Of a DNA stretch of 47,121 nt, positions 32,188 to 43,699 are shown in pieces (position 1 is the first letter of the stretch; every line of letters begins with the position of its first letter). Position numbers and translations under genes: made by a program. The notes under the pieces were generated by a model. The model saw only the letters and a program-made list of their open reading frames with translations, was not told where the DNA came from and did not search any database. The DNA lies in contig NC_049995.1 in the NCBI RefSeq assembly GCF_000003815.2, positions 16,881,301 through 16,928,421 of the forward strand, in the 5' to 3' direction. The DNA is from Branchiostoma floridae. Its lineage: Eukaryota > Chordata > Leptocardii > Amphioxiformes > Branchiostomatidae.

Positions 32188-33450
32188 AAATACAGCTAAG
32201 GGAGAATTCTTATCTTGACAGTGGAAGAGAAGGTTTAGAGTGTAAGATAGCTTAACACCTCACGGGCAGGATATATAAAACCTAAAGGACACTGTTGTTT
32301 AAAGTAGCAGTATTGTCAAAGTCTATAAACAATTGAAGGATGTTCAGTACTAAGAACTACAAACTAGTCTAAAAGCGGGAAGCCCTTTTTTCCAGTGCAT
32401 CTTTCCGCAGCACCACAATACAATGATTTTACAAGAAAGAAGTAATGCCGTGGCGAAGCAAATGGATTTTGCCTACTGTCGTTAACGCTGGTACTTAGGG
32501 TTGGGTAATTGGGGATGCGTGAGAAAATACAACTATAAGGGAGGATTCTCTTGTTGACAATGGAAGAGAAGGTTTAAAAAGTAAGATAGCACAGCGCCTC
32601 ACAGGTGGAATATATAACACCTAAAGGGTATTGCTGTTTATAGTAGCAGTATACAAAGTATATAAACAATGGAAGGCTATTCAGTATCAAGAACTACAAA
32701 CTAGTCTAAAAGAGGGAAGCACCGTTTTCCGCAGCACCATGATACAATGATTTTACAAAAAATGGGTTGCCAAGTAAATTTCGCTGGCTTAGCCTTAGAG
32801 AGACAAAAGTAATGTGGTGGCGAGGCAAATTGATTCCGCTTTGTATGGTCTACAGTCGTTAACTATGGTAGTTAGGGTGGTGTAATTGGGGATCCATGAG
32901 AAAATACAGCTAAGGGAGAATTCTTATCTTGACAGTGGAAGAGAAGGTTTAGAGTGTAAAATAGCTTAACACCTCACGGGCAGGATATATAAAACCTAAA
33001 GGACAGTGTTGTTTAAAGTAGCAGTATTGTCAAAGTCTATAAACAATTGAAGGATGTTCAGTATTAAGAACTACAAACTAGTCTAAAAGCGGGAAGCACT
33101 GTTTTTGTCCAGTGTGATTTTCCGCAGCACCATAATACAATGATTTTACAAGAAAAAAGTAGTGCCGTGGCAAAGCAAATTGATTCCGCTCTGTATAGCC
33201 TACAGTCATTAACGCTAGTACTTACACTGGGGTAATTGGGATGCGTGAGAAAATACAACTAAGGGATGATTCTCTTGTTGACAATGGAAGAGAAGGATTA
33301 AAGTGTAAGGTAGCATAGCACCCCACATGCAGGATATATAACACCTAAAGGGAATTGTTGTTTATAGTAGCAGTATATTACCAAAATCTACAAACAATGT
33401 AAGGTTGTTCAGCACCAAGAACTACAAACTAACTACGTTAAAATAACTGA
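32188..33450. repeat. Four-unit tandem array with dimeric (A-B-A-B) structure
   Basis: Units of about 340-375 bp begin with AAATACARCTAAGGG at about 32188, 32525, 32903 and 33249. Units 1 and 3 are near-identical (TTCTTATCTTGACAGTGGAA, CACGGGCAGGATATATAAAA). Units 2 and 4 share different variants (TTCTCTTGTTGACAATGGAA). The repeat therefore amplified as a dimer of about 715-724 bp. It abuts the N gap. Confidence 0.9.
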
Positions 33451-34430
33451 TAAACGGTAGCATCATTAATCTAAATTAGTTTGGTCGGTTCATTTGGCTC
33501 ATTTTGCAAGACACGATAACAATTGATAGTGCACGGTAGTTCATTAGGTGTCCCATTATATCTAGGCGACGCTGTGATGCTTCGCCAGTGAATGTAATCG
33601 ACCGATCTGTACAGGTAGTTTATATCAGTCATTTTCGACGTTTATCTCCACCACATCGAGCGTAGTGGGCGAAAATCAACGTCACTAGAACTCCTTTATG
33701 AATGACTCTGTAAAATTTGCTCCCATTAGCATTTTCTATGCCCAACCAATAACTGACTTATTGAATTTGTACTAAATATGTCCATGCCGTTGGCAACTAA
33801 TTACTTTGGTTACATCAACGATCGCTTAACGAAGGCTTAGCAATTTCCCCTTCGTTTGGTGCTCTAACAAAATGCTGCATATTTTTATTCTGACCATGCC
33901 AAAACCTCTATTCTGCTTGTCTTTGTCAGCAAAGCTAGCCCTTTGTAAAAGCCATGGGCCAGCCCTGACTGTACGTGCTGAACAACCAAACCAATAATCG
34001 CTTCTTACAGTAAAGTACTAGTAACTTTCAATTGATTGTCGTTGCTCACTTTTATTGGTAGCTTTATCTCAATGTAGCTGCCCCAAACTATTCAGTATGC
34101 AATAGACCTACCTTACTTAACATCCATTAACGAAATTTAGTGTACTATTAGGCACAGGAACACTTGTCTTTACACAGTAGTATTAAACATTTTCTAATGA
34201 CGTCTTCGTACTATAGCAATACTGCTTCTGATATAGGTCTATTATTCAAACACTATGTGACTCATCCTGTATTCTGATCACAGTCTACTACTTAAGGAGA
34301 TATGTAGGAGGGCGTATTATACATATCAGATCTTAAAGTAGTATCCTTGTTTATTGAGCCTTAAAGACAAGACGCCCCGTTTAAGACGTCTGGATGCATG
34401 TAAAGGTTTAACCTTAAGGTCACCGGAGCT
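33451..34430. other. Intergenic, nothing recognised
   Basis: A/T-rich with no long frame. A short inverted motif (TTTTCGACGTTTATCTCC... with GGCGAAAATCAACG) occurs near 33630-33685. Confidence 0.5.
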
Positions 34431-34439
34431 TTCCTGTTG

Positions 34440-34975
34440 CTAAACCATCAAGTCTGTGATTTCCCTTGAGCCATATGAAGGTAGATACAACTTGTTCTGG
34501 GATGCTGGCTGAATACAATTTTTGGCGTGGCGCCGAATGGTCGAGTGGTCTAAGGCTAGCGGACCGCATCCTCTTACGCACGGTCCCAACCGGCTAATCG
34601 CCTATGTAGGGACACTGCTACTCCCGGTTACTGTGAGCGTCGCCACAAACCAGCTGTCAGCCAATCAGAGAATAGGCATTTCTTGGGCTTTCTGTTCACG
34701 AAAGCCATCTTGCAAAAGCCGCTGGGAAGCTATTAGCCAATCATGTTACGTATTACATAGCTCCATCCTTCTACGCCCGATCCCCAAGGCTGACTGCCCA
34801 TATAAGGGTAAGCTCATTAATATTTATAAGCAGGGCGGTCAGTAACTGATCTGAGTGCACTAGACAACAGAGGTGACCACAAGGAGTTTCGGCACGACTG
34901 TGGTCCCTCGAGCGTGAGAGAAAGGCTGACCGGAGATCGAGAGGTCGTGGGTTTGATTCCTTGCACTACCGGCTA
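34440..34975 (+). mobile_element. tRNA-derived element, interrupted by a 361-bp insertion
   Basis: GGCGCCGAATGGTCGAGTGG (A-box-like, about 34526) and GGTCGTGGGTTTGATTCC (B-box-like, about 34947) belong to one tRNA-like unit, as the uninterrupted copy at 35064-35142 shows. Between them 34567-34927 is inserted, bordered by GACCG at 34562-34566 and 34928-34932. The insert contains CCAATCA and TATAAG-like motifs but no TG...CA ends. Confidence 0.7.
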
Positions 34976-34979
34976 GAAT

Positions 34980-35145
34980 TTGTGACGACTTTACAATAGC
35001 TTCCCAGGAGCCATGTAAAGGTATCTCCAACTTGTTCAGGGATGCAGGTTGAATAGTTTGTTAGCGTGGCGCCGAATGGCTGAGTGGCTATAGACTAGCG
35101 GACCGGAGATTGGGAAGTCGTGGGTACGACTCATTGCACGACGGG
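34980..35145 (+). mobile_element. tRNA-derived element, uninterrupted copy
   Basis: The upstream leader (CCATGTAAAGGTATCTCCAA, CTTGTTCAGGGATGCAGGTT) and the tRNA-like part GGCGCCGAATGGCTGAGTGG ... AAGTCGTGGGTACGACTCAT parallel the interrupted copy at 34440. It has a long-variable-arm (Leu/Ser-like) layout, but the acceptor stem does not close well, so it is called a tRNA-derived repeat rather than a gene. Confidence 0.6.
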
Positions 35146-35582
35146 CTTTTTTTCTATTGAAGTTCACCACAAAACAAGACTCTAGGAGTAACTCATGCGT
35201 TTTGGGTTACAGTACTGGGTTCGGAAGAAAGATATTTGTTTACCCTTGACTTGAAAGTTTTAGATTGTACCGTACAGGGAAGCAATTCCGTGGAAGCTTG
35301 TTCCATAACAATGTATTTCTAGGAAAGAAGCTGTCTTCGTGGAGCCTACACTGAAGAGGGTAAACGTTGGCTAGACTTTGTGACGACTGTGATTAGCTTA
35401 CTCCACCTGTTGGTACCTCACTTCGGTTGGAGAGGTAAAAGACGTTAGAAGGAGAGGGATGAAGAGTGAATGCCTGGGTACAATTCTTACCCATACTGTG
35501 CCCTTGGAAAAGGCCCTGTACATGGCAGCTGTAAAAATGAGCACCTAGCTTCATTGGGTGACTTAAAAGGCAGTAGATCATG

Positions 35583-35806
35583 TGATTTTTTTTCTATTTG
35601 CTTTTTTGGACAGACGAGGACAATGTGGCACTGCACTCAAGTTTTTGTAACTTATATTAACAATGCCACATACACGGTACAGACAGAAGGAAAGTCGTGT
35701 AAAGTGCCTTTCCCAAGGGCACAACGTCGGGGGCACGGTGGGAATCGAACTCAGGACCCATAGATTCCGAGCCGAAAGCTCTACCAGTTACGCCACGTCC
35801 GACGCC
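35583..35806 (-). mobile_element. tRNA-derived SINE
   Basis: On the minus strand a tRNA-like head (GACGTGGCGTAACTGGTAGA and GAGTTCGATTCCCACCG, about 35806-35731) is followed by a body with TGTGCCCTTGGGAAAGGCAC and TTTACACGACTTTCC, ending TGTCCAAAAAAGCAAATAG. The layout (A box, B box, conserved body, short A-rich tail) is that of a SINE. A body fragment recurs at 25440-25580. Confidence 0.8.
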
Positions 35807-36339
35807 ACAAGATCATGTGATTGCAACAAACTGTAATTGCTTCTATATTACAAAAGCGTAGATGAGCATTCAAGCGCACATGAATCAAGGATTCACTCGA
35901 TACACATTTTTCTTTATATTGATGCAACAATTTATATTCATGGACAATACATATAGGTCGATGACTAGACATGCTACGTTAGCTGTTCTACCTATTTCAC
36001 TATTCCAGCATATTGGGCGTAATTGTAATATTTCATAGCACGGGGCTCTTCGTTATAAATGTCAAGGGAACAACCACAATTCCTTAAATACATGTACTTA
36101 CTGATCATAGCTATGATTTGTAGCACAGTGGGCAAGCCTGCCTCGCTCCAGCGCACAATGCCCGACTGGGCGTTTAAATCACAGTATGAGTCATGCGCAC
36201 AATTTGTCACTGCGCAAATAAATCGGTACGTTTGTACCCTTCTTTGCACGCTTTGCTTCCAGTTGTGTTCTATCAATCTGGTTCGCCGCGAACCATTCAC
36301 ATAACTCAGATATCGTTGTTGCGTTTGAGTCATTTGTCT

Positions 36340-36700
36340 TGTTGACGTTTGTACGGAATAGCAATTTGTTGCTTAATAATGAATGGATAGACACACTCTC
36401 TTTGACAAACGGGGTATAATTCGAGAAGCGGGTGCCTATTTCGTCAAAGCAAACTACACATTACGTAAAACTATTCTTCCCATTGCTTTGCATTGCTTAA
36501 CCGTTACAAGTTCCCAAGAATCCTTTTGGAATCCTTTAGAATCATTCAGCTGCTTGTTCAAGTTCGCCTCCAGAAAATTGTTGACATTTGCACGGAATAG
36601 CAATTTGTTGCTTGATGACAAATAAATAGATGCACTGTCTTTGACAAATGGTGTGTAATTCGAGAAGCAGGTGTTTATTTCGTCTAAATGTCCGTATCAA
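36340..36700. repeat. Two-copy tandem repeat, about 239-bp period
   Basis: ACGGAATAGCAATTTGTTGC with AATTCGAGAAGCGGGTG at about 36350-36450 recurs as ACGGAATAGCAATTTGTTGC with AATTCGAGAAGCAGGTG at about 36590-36690. No coding signal was recognised. Confidence 0.8.
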
Positions 36701-36779
36701 ATTGTTCTGATATGAAGGAAGCTGAATTAACTGAAATCTACACATTACAAGAAGCTGTTATGTCATTCCTTTGCCGTGT

Positions 36780-37700
36780 ATAACTTTATGATCACTCATC
36801 AACCAAAGTATTGTTGTCAATGGGAATTCATATCTTTAAGGGACAAAGGTATTCTTGTTTGAAGATAGTGAACTGATAGTGAATGATGATTCTGTTTAAG
36901 ATTGTTTGAAAATATAGGCTTTCAATTATTATTTTTGTTCGCAAAACTATAATTAAAGCATCGTGTTTTTTTTTTTTTAATTTTCTGACTCATCGTATCA
37001 ATGCGTGTCAACGAACATGACTACACTTGCTAGGAGATTAAGATTAAGCCAAGTAGGAAAATGATTTGCCCGGGGCTTTTAATTTTCAAAGGAAAATGTT
37101 ACGTTTACCTCGGAGAAATGCAGATTTAGGCCGGACGTGACGGCCGATATATTTTGCTTTGGCCCAACGTTACAGGAGCCAAGCATCAAACCGAAGTTCT
37201 TATTTTTCCAACAACCAATCAGCGCCCTTCAAACAACAAGCAGTGTTCAGAAATTCGAACGCTGAATCATTCTTGACAGATAGAAGAAGGACAGTTTGAA
37301 ATCTCCCGAGCTCCACGCATGAATTGGGGAGTTAATCGCTTGTTTTTGTGAGTTAACTGTTTTCGTGAATTGGAAATCTTATCCTTTGTTGTTTCATATC
37401 GTCTCTTTTGGGGGGGTTCACAGCGTTGGATTTGAACGTTAACGTACACTGTTGTAGTTACTGAGATGTTCGTATCTTGACATTGGTAAAGTTCGATTTC
37501 ACAATATGAGTTTGGAAACTTTCCGGGCACGTGTACACTGATGCCTCATGTCTTTATTTCTTATCCATATAATGCTTGGAGTATGTAGTTCATCAGAGAA
37601 ATGTAACCCCCCGCGCAGGCTCTCCAATTCAACCTGGTTTGTGGGAATTCTACTGTTTGTTACCCATTAGTAAGATTTGTTGGGACCTAACAGATATAAA
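36780..37700. other. Intergenic, nothing recognised
   Basis: No coding frame of interest. A T-rich run lies at 36966-36980. Confidence 0.5.
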
Positions 37701-37719
37701 GGAAGTTTATTTGCAAGTT

Positions 37720-38384
37720 CGTGCCCGAGGGCTAATTGCAAGTACATGTACATGGTATACACATAGTGACAATGGACAGCCATAAATAATGTTCTAATCT
37801 AATACTAGTGTTGGCTATTTCTAAACAGGTTGGGTTTGACTTCTTTTTTGGCAGCAGAGGGAAACGAAAAGCCCCACATTTTCTAGAATTTGTGGGTTCT
37901 GCGATTTCAAGAGAAAAGTAGCTTTCTGTTCGTCTGTCAATGTGGGGAAGTTGGGATAATACTTTGTGACTTCTCTAAACAGAGTGATTCTTTCGGTTTC
38001 GTTGAATGAACATTTGGAAATGAAGTGTGTCTCGTCTCCCACTGCTTTAGATGTACAATATTTACAAATTCTTTTACACACTGGTAATCTCTTATATCTC
38101 CCTCTTTCCACTTCAAGAGGATGAGCGCTAATTCTGACTTTGCTTATTGCGGAGCGCAGCTCGAAATCAACTACTTCTAAGTACTTCTCTCTAGCGTATA
38201 CAGATTTACAAGTTTTGTAGAATCTAAGCTTACCGGTATCTACACTTATATTATGTAGAGACGTCTGGATATACATATTGGTAATTCTGTTCCTTATCAT
38301 ATTACATACATATACAGGGTCACAGAGTGAGTTGTCAGAGTACCAGAGATAAGAATATCCACTATAAAGAACCCTTGTCGGCAC
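37720..38384 (-). pseudogene. LINE (non-LTR retrotransposon) ORF2 C-terminus, 5' truncated
   Basis: A 187-codon minus-strand frame (38384-37821) reads KLRFYKTCKSVYAREKYLEV, then RISAHPLEVERGRYKRLPVC, CKYCTSKAVGDETHFISKC and LFREVTKYYPNFPTL. The R.S.H.L..E.GRY....R.C..C....DE.HF...C block is the familiar cysteine-histidine tail of CR1/L2-like LINE reverse transcriptases. About 100 bp of putative 3' UTR follows toward 37720. The reverse-transcriptase core is absent, so it is a dead 3' fragment. Confidence 0.8.
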
Positions 38385-39110
38385 ATCAGAAGGAGTTCGA
38401 AAGTTCTGACGAATCGGAAATCAAACACTTTGTACTTCGTGATGTATGAAGCTTCATCTAATGGAAAGCTGGGATAACCTCTGCTTGGATCTGGTTACTC
38501 CCAATATCCTCCAACATGACGCTAACCAATCCGTTTACTTTCCTTGTGCATTAGTCATAACCTTAGCCAGAAACTTGACACGCCGATCTGGGTTGCGAAC
38601 AAAATGTTAGTAATACCTAGCCTAGGTAGCTTTCTTTATTTGCAGAAAAAGTCATGCTTCTTATGCATTTAAACCATGCATAAGCTCCGGATGTCTTACA
38701 AAGTATACTAGTATATACTAGTCTTTGGAAATGTAGATAGTCAAAACGTTCTTATATCACTGTATTTGTACTACTAGTTGACCTATACTTCGCTTGTAAG
38801 AGCAAAGATGAAAAATAAAGCTCTTTAATCTATCTACGGGCACTCTACACAATTTTGTTCAGATTGACATTAAATTCTATTAACTGTAAAAATTTATTTA
38901 TCTTTTTATGAATTTTCCTGATAGCGATATATCAGAGCATATATGTCAGGGAGTCGAACCTAGGGCCTTTGGGGTCTGGGCAAACATCCTCCCGAATTGC
39001 CCATGATGCCTTTTACTGACAAAAGCAACATCACGGCTCCTGTGTAGCACCTTACAGAATAACCATAACCGACCTCACCATCTACAGTGTAATCTACTAG
39101 ATGGATATAC
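38385..39110. other. Intergenic with a possible tRNA-like SINE head
   Basis: On the minus strand, at about 39010-38940, CATGGGCAATTCGGGAGGAT and GGTTCGACTCCCTGAC resemble A and B boxes. The rest has no recognised feature. Confidence 0.35.
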
Positions 39111-39111
39111 T

Positions 39112-39480
39112 ATGAAGAAAATGTTTTCGGCAAGTCGAGACAGCATCGCTCACGAAGGGGTAATAGTCATCAACTATTCTCCATCCCAGCGTGTAGAGAC
39201 AATAGTGACCGTGCTTGTGCTTGAATCTAACATTGAATGGAAATTCTGTTTAAGATTCTTAAAAAATATTGGCTTTCAATCATTTAACTTTCCTAACAGA
39301 TTTTTCGAGGGATAATTTATGTTCCCAAAACTATCTAGCGCCAAAAACGACCTCGCACTACTGTATAGCACCTTAAAGCATAACCAGATGGATATACGAT
39401 GGAGAAAATGTTTTCGGCAAGTCGAGACGAAATCACTCACGAAGGGGTAATAATCATCAGCTAATCTCCGTCCAGGCGCC
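39112..39480. repeat. Two-copy repeat leading into the 39.5 kb array
   Basis: GAAAATGTTTTCGGCAAGTC with CTCACGAAGGGGTAAT occurs at about 39117-39165 and again at 39402-39450 (period about 285). Confidence 0.8.
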
Positions 39481-39484
39481 ACCT

Positions 39485-41430
39485 TAAATGGGTTTTGTCC
39501 TAATTAGCCTTGAGATACCCGCGTTCCCTCGCTTTAATGACCATACTGCTTTCCTGTAACGTATGTCTTTACGCCCTTCTTTGATGAGTAATGAGCTGTT
39601 CAATATACAAGCTCACGAAGACCAATATACAAGCTCACGAAGACCATAGATGTGAACGTCTAGGCGACTGGTGCAAAGTATAGCTAAAATTGCTGAGGTA
39701 AAAGGGTAAAGGATGAATTTTGGTCTGAATATTGAGTATGTTCTAAACATTTTCAAGGGTGGAGCCAATTCTTAGCAACGGTTGCTAGGAAACAGATTTC
39801 AATAGTCATCCCTAATCTCAAAGCCGGCGCCAGGGTAGATTGGTTTTGTCCTAATTAGCCTTGAGATATCCGTGTTACCTCGCTTTAATGACCATACTGC
39901 TTTCCTGTAACGTATGTCTTTACGCCCTTCTTTGATGAATGATGAGCTGTTCAATATACAAGCTCACGTAGACCATTGATGTGATAGTCTAGCGACTGGT
40001 GCAAAATATAGCTAAAATTGAATTAAATGTGGTAAAAGAGTAAAAGCATGCATTTTAGTGTGAATCTCAAATATGTTCTAAGAACATTTGGAGCCAATTC
40101 AAAATGTATGTTTCTTAGCAACGGTTGCCACGCAATAGTCATCACCAGGTATAATGGGTTTTGTCCTAGTTAGCCTTGCGATATCCGCGTTACCCCGCTT
40201 TAATGACCTTACTGCTTTTCTGTAACGTATGTTTTTACGCCCTTCTTTGATGAATGATGGGCTCTTCAACATACAAGCTCACGAAGACTATTGATGTAAA
40301 CGTCTAGGCGACTGGTGCAAAGTATAGCTAAAATTGCTGAGGTAAAATGGTAAAGGATGAATTTTGGTCTGAATCTCGAGTATGTTCTTAACATTTTCAA
40401 GGGTGGAGCCAATTCTTAGCAACGGTTGCTAGGAAACCGATTTCAATAGTCATCCCTAATCTCAAAGCCGGCGCCAGGTTAGATTGGTTTTGTCCTAATT
40501 AGCCTTGAGATATCCGCGTTACCCCGCTGTAATGACCTTACTGCTTTCCTGTAACGTAGATCTTTAACGCCCTTCTTTGATGAATGATGAGACGTTCAAC
40601 ATACAAGCTCACGGAGACCACATTGACGTGATAGTCTAGCGACTAAAATTGTATAATATAGCTAAAATTGCTCAAGATGTGGTAAAAGAATAAAAGCATG
40701 CATCTTTGTGTGAATCTTAAGTATTTTCTAAGCATTTTCAAGGCAGGAGCCAATTCAAAATGCATGTTTCTTAGCAACGGTTGCCACGGAACAGATTTCA
40801 ATAGTCATCAGCTAATCTCCGCCCTCGTGTCAGGTAAAATTGGTTCAGCCGTAATTAGCCTTGAGATATTCGTGTTACCCCGCTGTAATGACCCTACTGC
40901 TCCCTGTAACGTAGATCTTTACATCCTCACGCACACGCACGCCCACGAAGACCATTGGTGTAACGTTACATGCATTTTCCAGTACCAGTGCAGAAATTTT
41001 TAGTCAGGGTACGGTTCAGGTCTAGATGATCAGGTCCAGGTCCGGACCTGAACGGGACCTTATTGTTTTTGAATGGGCGGTACTCAAAACGATGGTCCAT
41101 TTCGCTTCAAATGAATATGTTTGGTGAAGTATCCCATCTTCATGTAAACAAATAAGTAAACGCTATCTCAGTATCTGCCTTTGTTAACTCGCCTATACTT
41201 GTTATTTTCTTGGACCTATAAGTCTCAAAACACGTAAACGCCTGCCTCAGTAGTGCCGGGGTGATCTGTTCATTTTCCAATCGGCCCAACATCCAGTTAA
41301 CTAATTTATTTTATTCCCGTGTTACCCCGCTATGCTTTCCTTTAAGTTAATGCTTTCCTGTAACGTATAACTTTACGTCCTTCTTCGATGAATGATGGGC
41401 TCTTCAATACACAAGCTCACGAAGACCATG
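39485..41430. repeat. Tandem array, about 305-354 bp units, six copies
   Basis: TTTTGTCCTAATTAGCCTTG-type starts occur near 39490, 39840, 40150, 40490 and 40845, with a sixth partial near 41310. Each contains CTGCTTTCCTGTAACGTATG, CTTTACGCCCTTCTTTGATG and TTCTTAGCAACGGTTGC. A diverged hAT-type MITE (about 41000-41310) splits the last two units. Confidence 0.9.
41000..41310 (-). mobile_element. hAT-type MITE, copy 5, partial and inverted
   Basis: AGGTCCAGGTCCGGACCTGA at about 41032-41052 and GGTCCATTTCGCTTCAAATG, then AAAACACGTAAACGCCTGCC parallel the interiors of the copies at 870-1252 and 23674-24106. The termini are eroded. Confidence 0.6.
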
Positions 41431-41859
41431 TCGTTGATGTAACGTTACTTGTGTTTGCACCCATGTGGGCGTTCCAGAAGGGAATTATTCTTAGCTGGAA
41501 AAGGTTCAGTCCTTGGAAATTTGTGGCGCTGAATATGCATGCTTGTGGGAAAGTTTAAAGGAAGATATATGACCTGCATTACTAGCGTTAAATGGACTTT
41601 AAATAAATGTGTTTGTGTAGATGGTCCTCAGCAATATTGTGAGACACCTCTAAACAATCACTGCCTCTCGCATCAGTAACTAGTGTTTAACTGGGGTTGT
41701 TCTTTTTGTCTAATTAATAACGTCTAAACGTTTTGTGAGGTTCATTCTTTAATTATATTACTGACGGATACTGTGAGATCTTTAGCGCATTTCAGGCAAT
41801 ACTTAATTCATTTCGTGTGCCTCCTTCCTTTTCAAAAGTGTATTGTTAGCTGTAGAGGG

Positions 41860-43400
41860 TTCAGTTCTGGCAAGTCGTTGTGCGGAATATTCATGCATTT
41901 GGAAAAGTTCAAAAGGATATGAGAGGCCCTTTACTGCATTGTTACATTTAAATGGAGTTTAAATATTGATAGGGTCTAACTGATGAACTCCCAACTGCAA
42001 GCTCAAAGGTCTGTAGCAGATAACACCGTGGCTTGCATTCAGCTGGCGATGCCAAGCGTTATAAGCTTCCGCCACACAAGTGCAGAAATGCTCTTAGCTG
42101 CGTAAAAATGGTTCTCACTGTACCAATGAATTCTGACTTGTGCATAACAGCTTTAGTGGTCTCTATAAATTGTCTAAGTCGATGAATAAGTGGAAAGTTG
42201 CTTAGGCATGTCCTAAATGTAAACGCTACTAGAGCAATCTGATGATCCTAATCATCTTCCAGTTGTAGGGTTCAATCTTTGGTAAGCTGTTGAGCGGAAT
42301 GTTCATGCCTTTTATAGGATAGCTTAAAAGGAGATGTGGCCTTTTGCTGCATTGTTACCTTTAAATGGACTTTAAATGCTGATAGGGTTTTACTGATGAA
42401 CTCCCAGCTGCAAGCTCAGAGGTCGGTAACAGATAACTTCTGGGCTTATATTCAGCTGGCGATGCCGGGCAATATGAGCTGCCGCCTGCACACGGGTGTT
42501 ATACATGCTCTTAGCCATCTAGAAACTTTTCCTCCCCTTGTGCATAAGGGCGGGCTTTAGTAGTTTTTTTTAAGCCAATGAGGAGATGTAAACTTACTTC
42601 AGCATATCCTCAAAGTAAACGCTACTAGAGCAATTTGATGATCCGAATCATCTTCCAGTTGGAGGGTTCAGTCTTTCGTAGGCTGTTGAGCGGAATATTC
42701 ATGCCTTTAGGATAGTTTAAAAAGAACATGCGACCTTTTGCCCCATTGTTACCGTTAGATGGACTTAAAATGCTGATAGGGTCTTCCCTATGAACCCTTA
42801 GCTGGGAGCTCAAAGGTTGGTAACAGATAATGTCCGGGCTAACATTCAGCTGCCGATGTCAGGCGACATGAGCTTACACCTGCACACAAGTGCAAAAATG
42901 TTCTTAGCCGCTTAAAAAATGTTTCTCCGTGTACAGATTAATTCTGGCTTGTGCATAACAGCTTCGGTGGTCTCTAGAAATTGGTAAAGCCAACGAATAA
43001 GTGTAAAGTAGCGTAAGCGTGTGCTGAAAGTAAACGCTACTAAAGCAATCTAATGATCCACCAGTTCACATTCTTAGCTTTCATTCAGCTGCCGCTTTCA
43101 AGAGATATATGAGGTGCCATAAATGCCCTTAGCCGAGGGGAAGATTCCCCTACCTGTACAAATTAACCCTGGCTTGTTCATACGAGCCACGGGTGGGCTT
43201 TATCCATTGTTAAAGCCAACATTTGGATTAGTGTAAAGGTACTTAAGCATGTGCTAAACGCTACTAGCAATCTAATTCTCTTCCAGTTCACATTCTTAGT
43301 TCACATTCAGCTGTCTGGTGTGCTAGGTGACCTGAGCTGCCGTCTGCATGCATGTGTTATAAATGTTATTAGCCATGTAGAAACCTTCCCCCACTGCACT
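41860..43400. repeat. Tandem array, about 395-415 bp units
   Basis: AACGCTACTAGAGCAATCTG-type blocks occur at about 42222, 42616, 43031 and 43258. CTGATGAACTCCCARCTGCA with AGCTCARAGGTCKGTAACAG and TTCAGCTGGCGATGCC recur at about 41980, 42395, 42790 and, partially, 43085 and 43305. Copies decay to the right. No coding frame is conserved between units. Confidence 0.85.
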
Positions 43401-43699
43401 GAATCACCTCCATATGCATGGGCGGAGACAAATCATTCAAGCATGAAAGTCTCTGACACTATCAATTTCATGCAACCACTAGATCTACCGTTTACGAAGC
43501 GGTTTAATATGTAAAGATATGCTACTGCATTAAAGCTAATCATTGAAAGTAAGAATATGCTATCAATAAATCAATAGTATTCATGTTACCCCTAAATGTA
43601 TCGTTTACAAAACTGTTAAATATGCTACGTTATCAGTAAATCTATCATTTGCACAACAGTCAGTTAGACATAGAAAGCAATGTCATCACTAAATAGTTA

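Noticed and set aside
34526-35142. Functional tRNA-Leu/Ser genes
   Set aside because: A- and B-box-like motifs are present but acceptor stems do not close, the anticodon arm is unclear, and one copy is interrupted.
35992-36333. 113-codon minus-strand open frame
   Set aside because: No recognisable domain and overlapping frames on both strands; no support as a gene.
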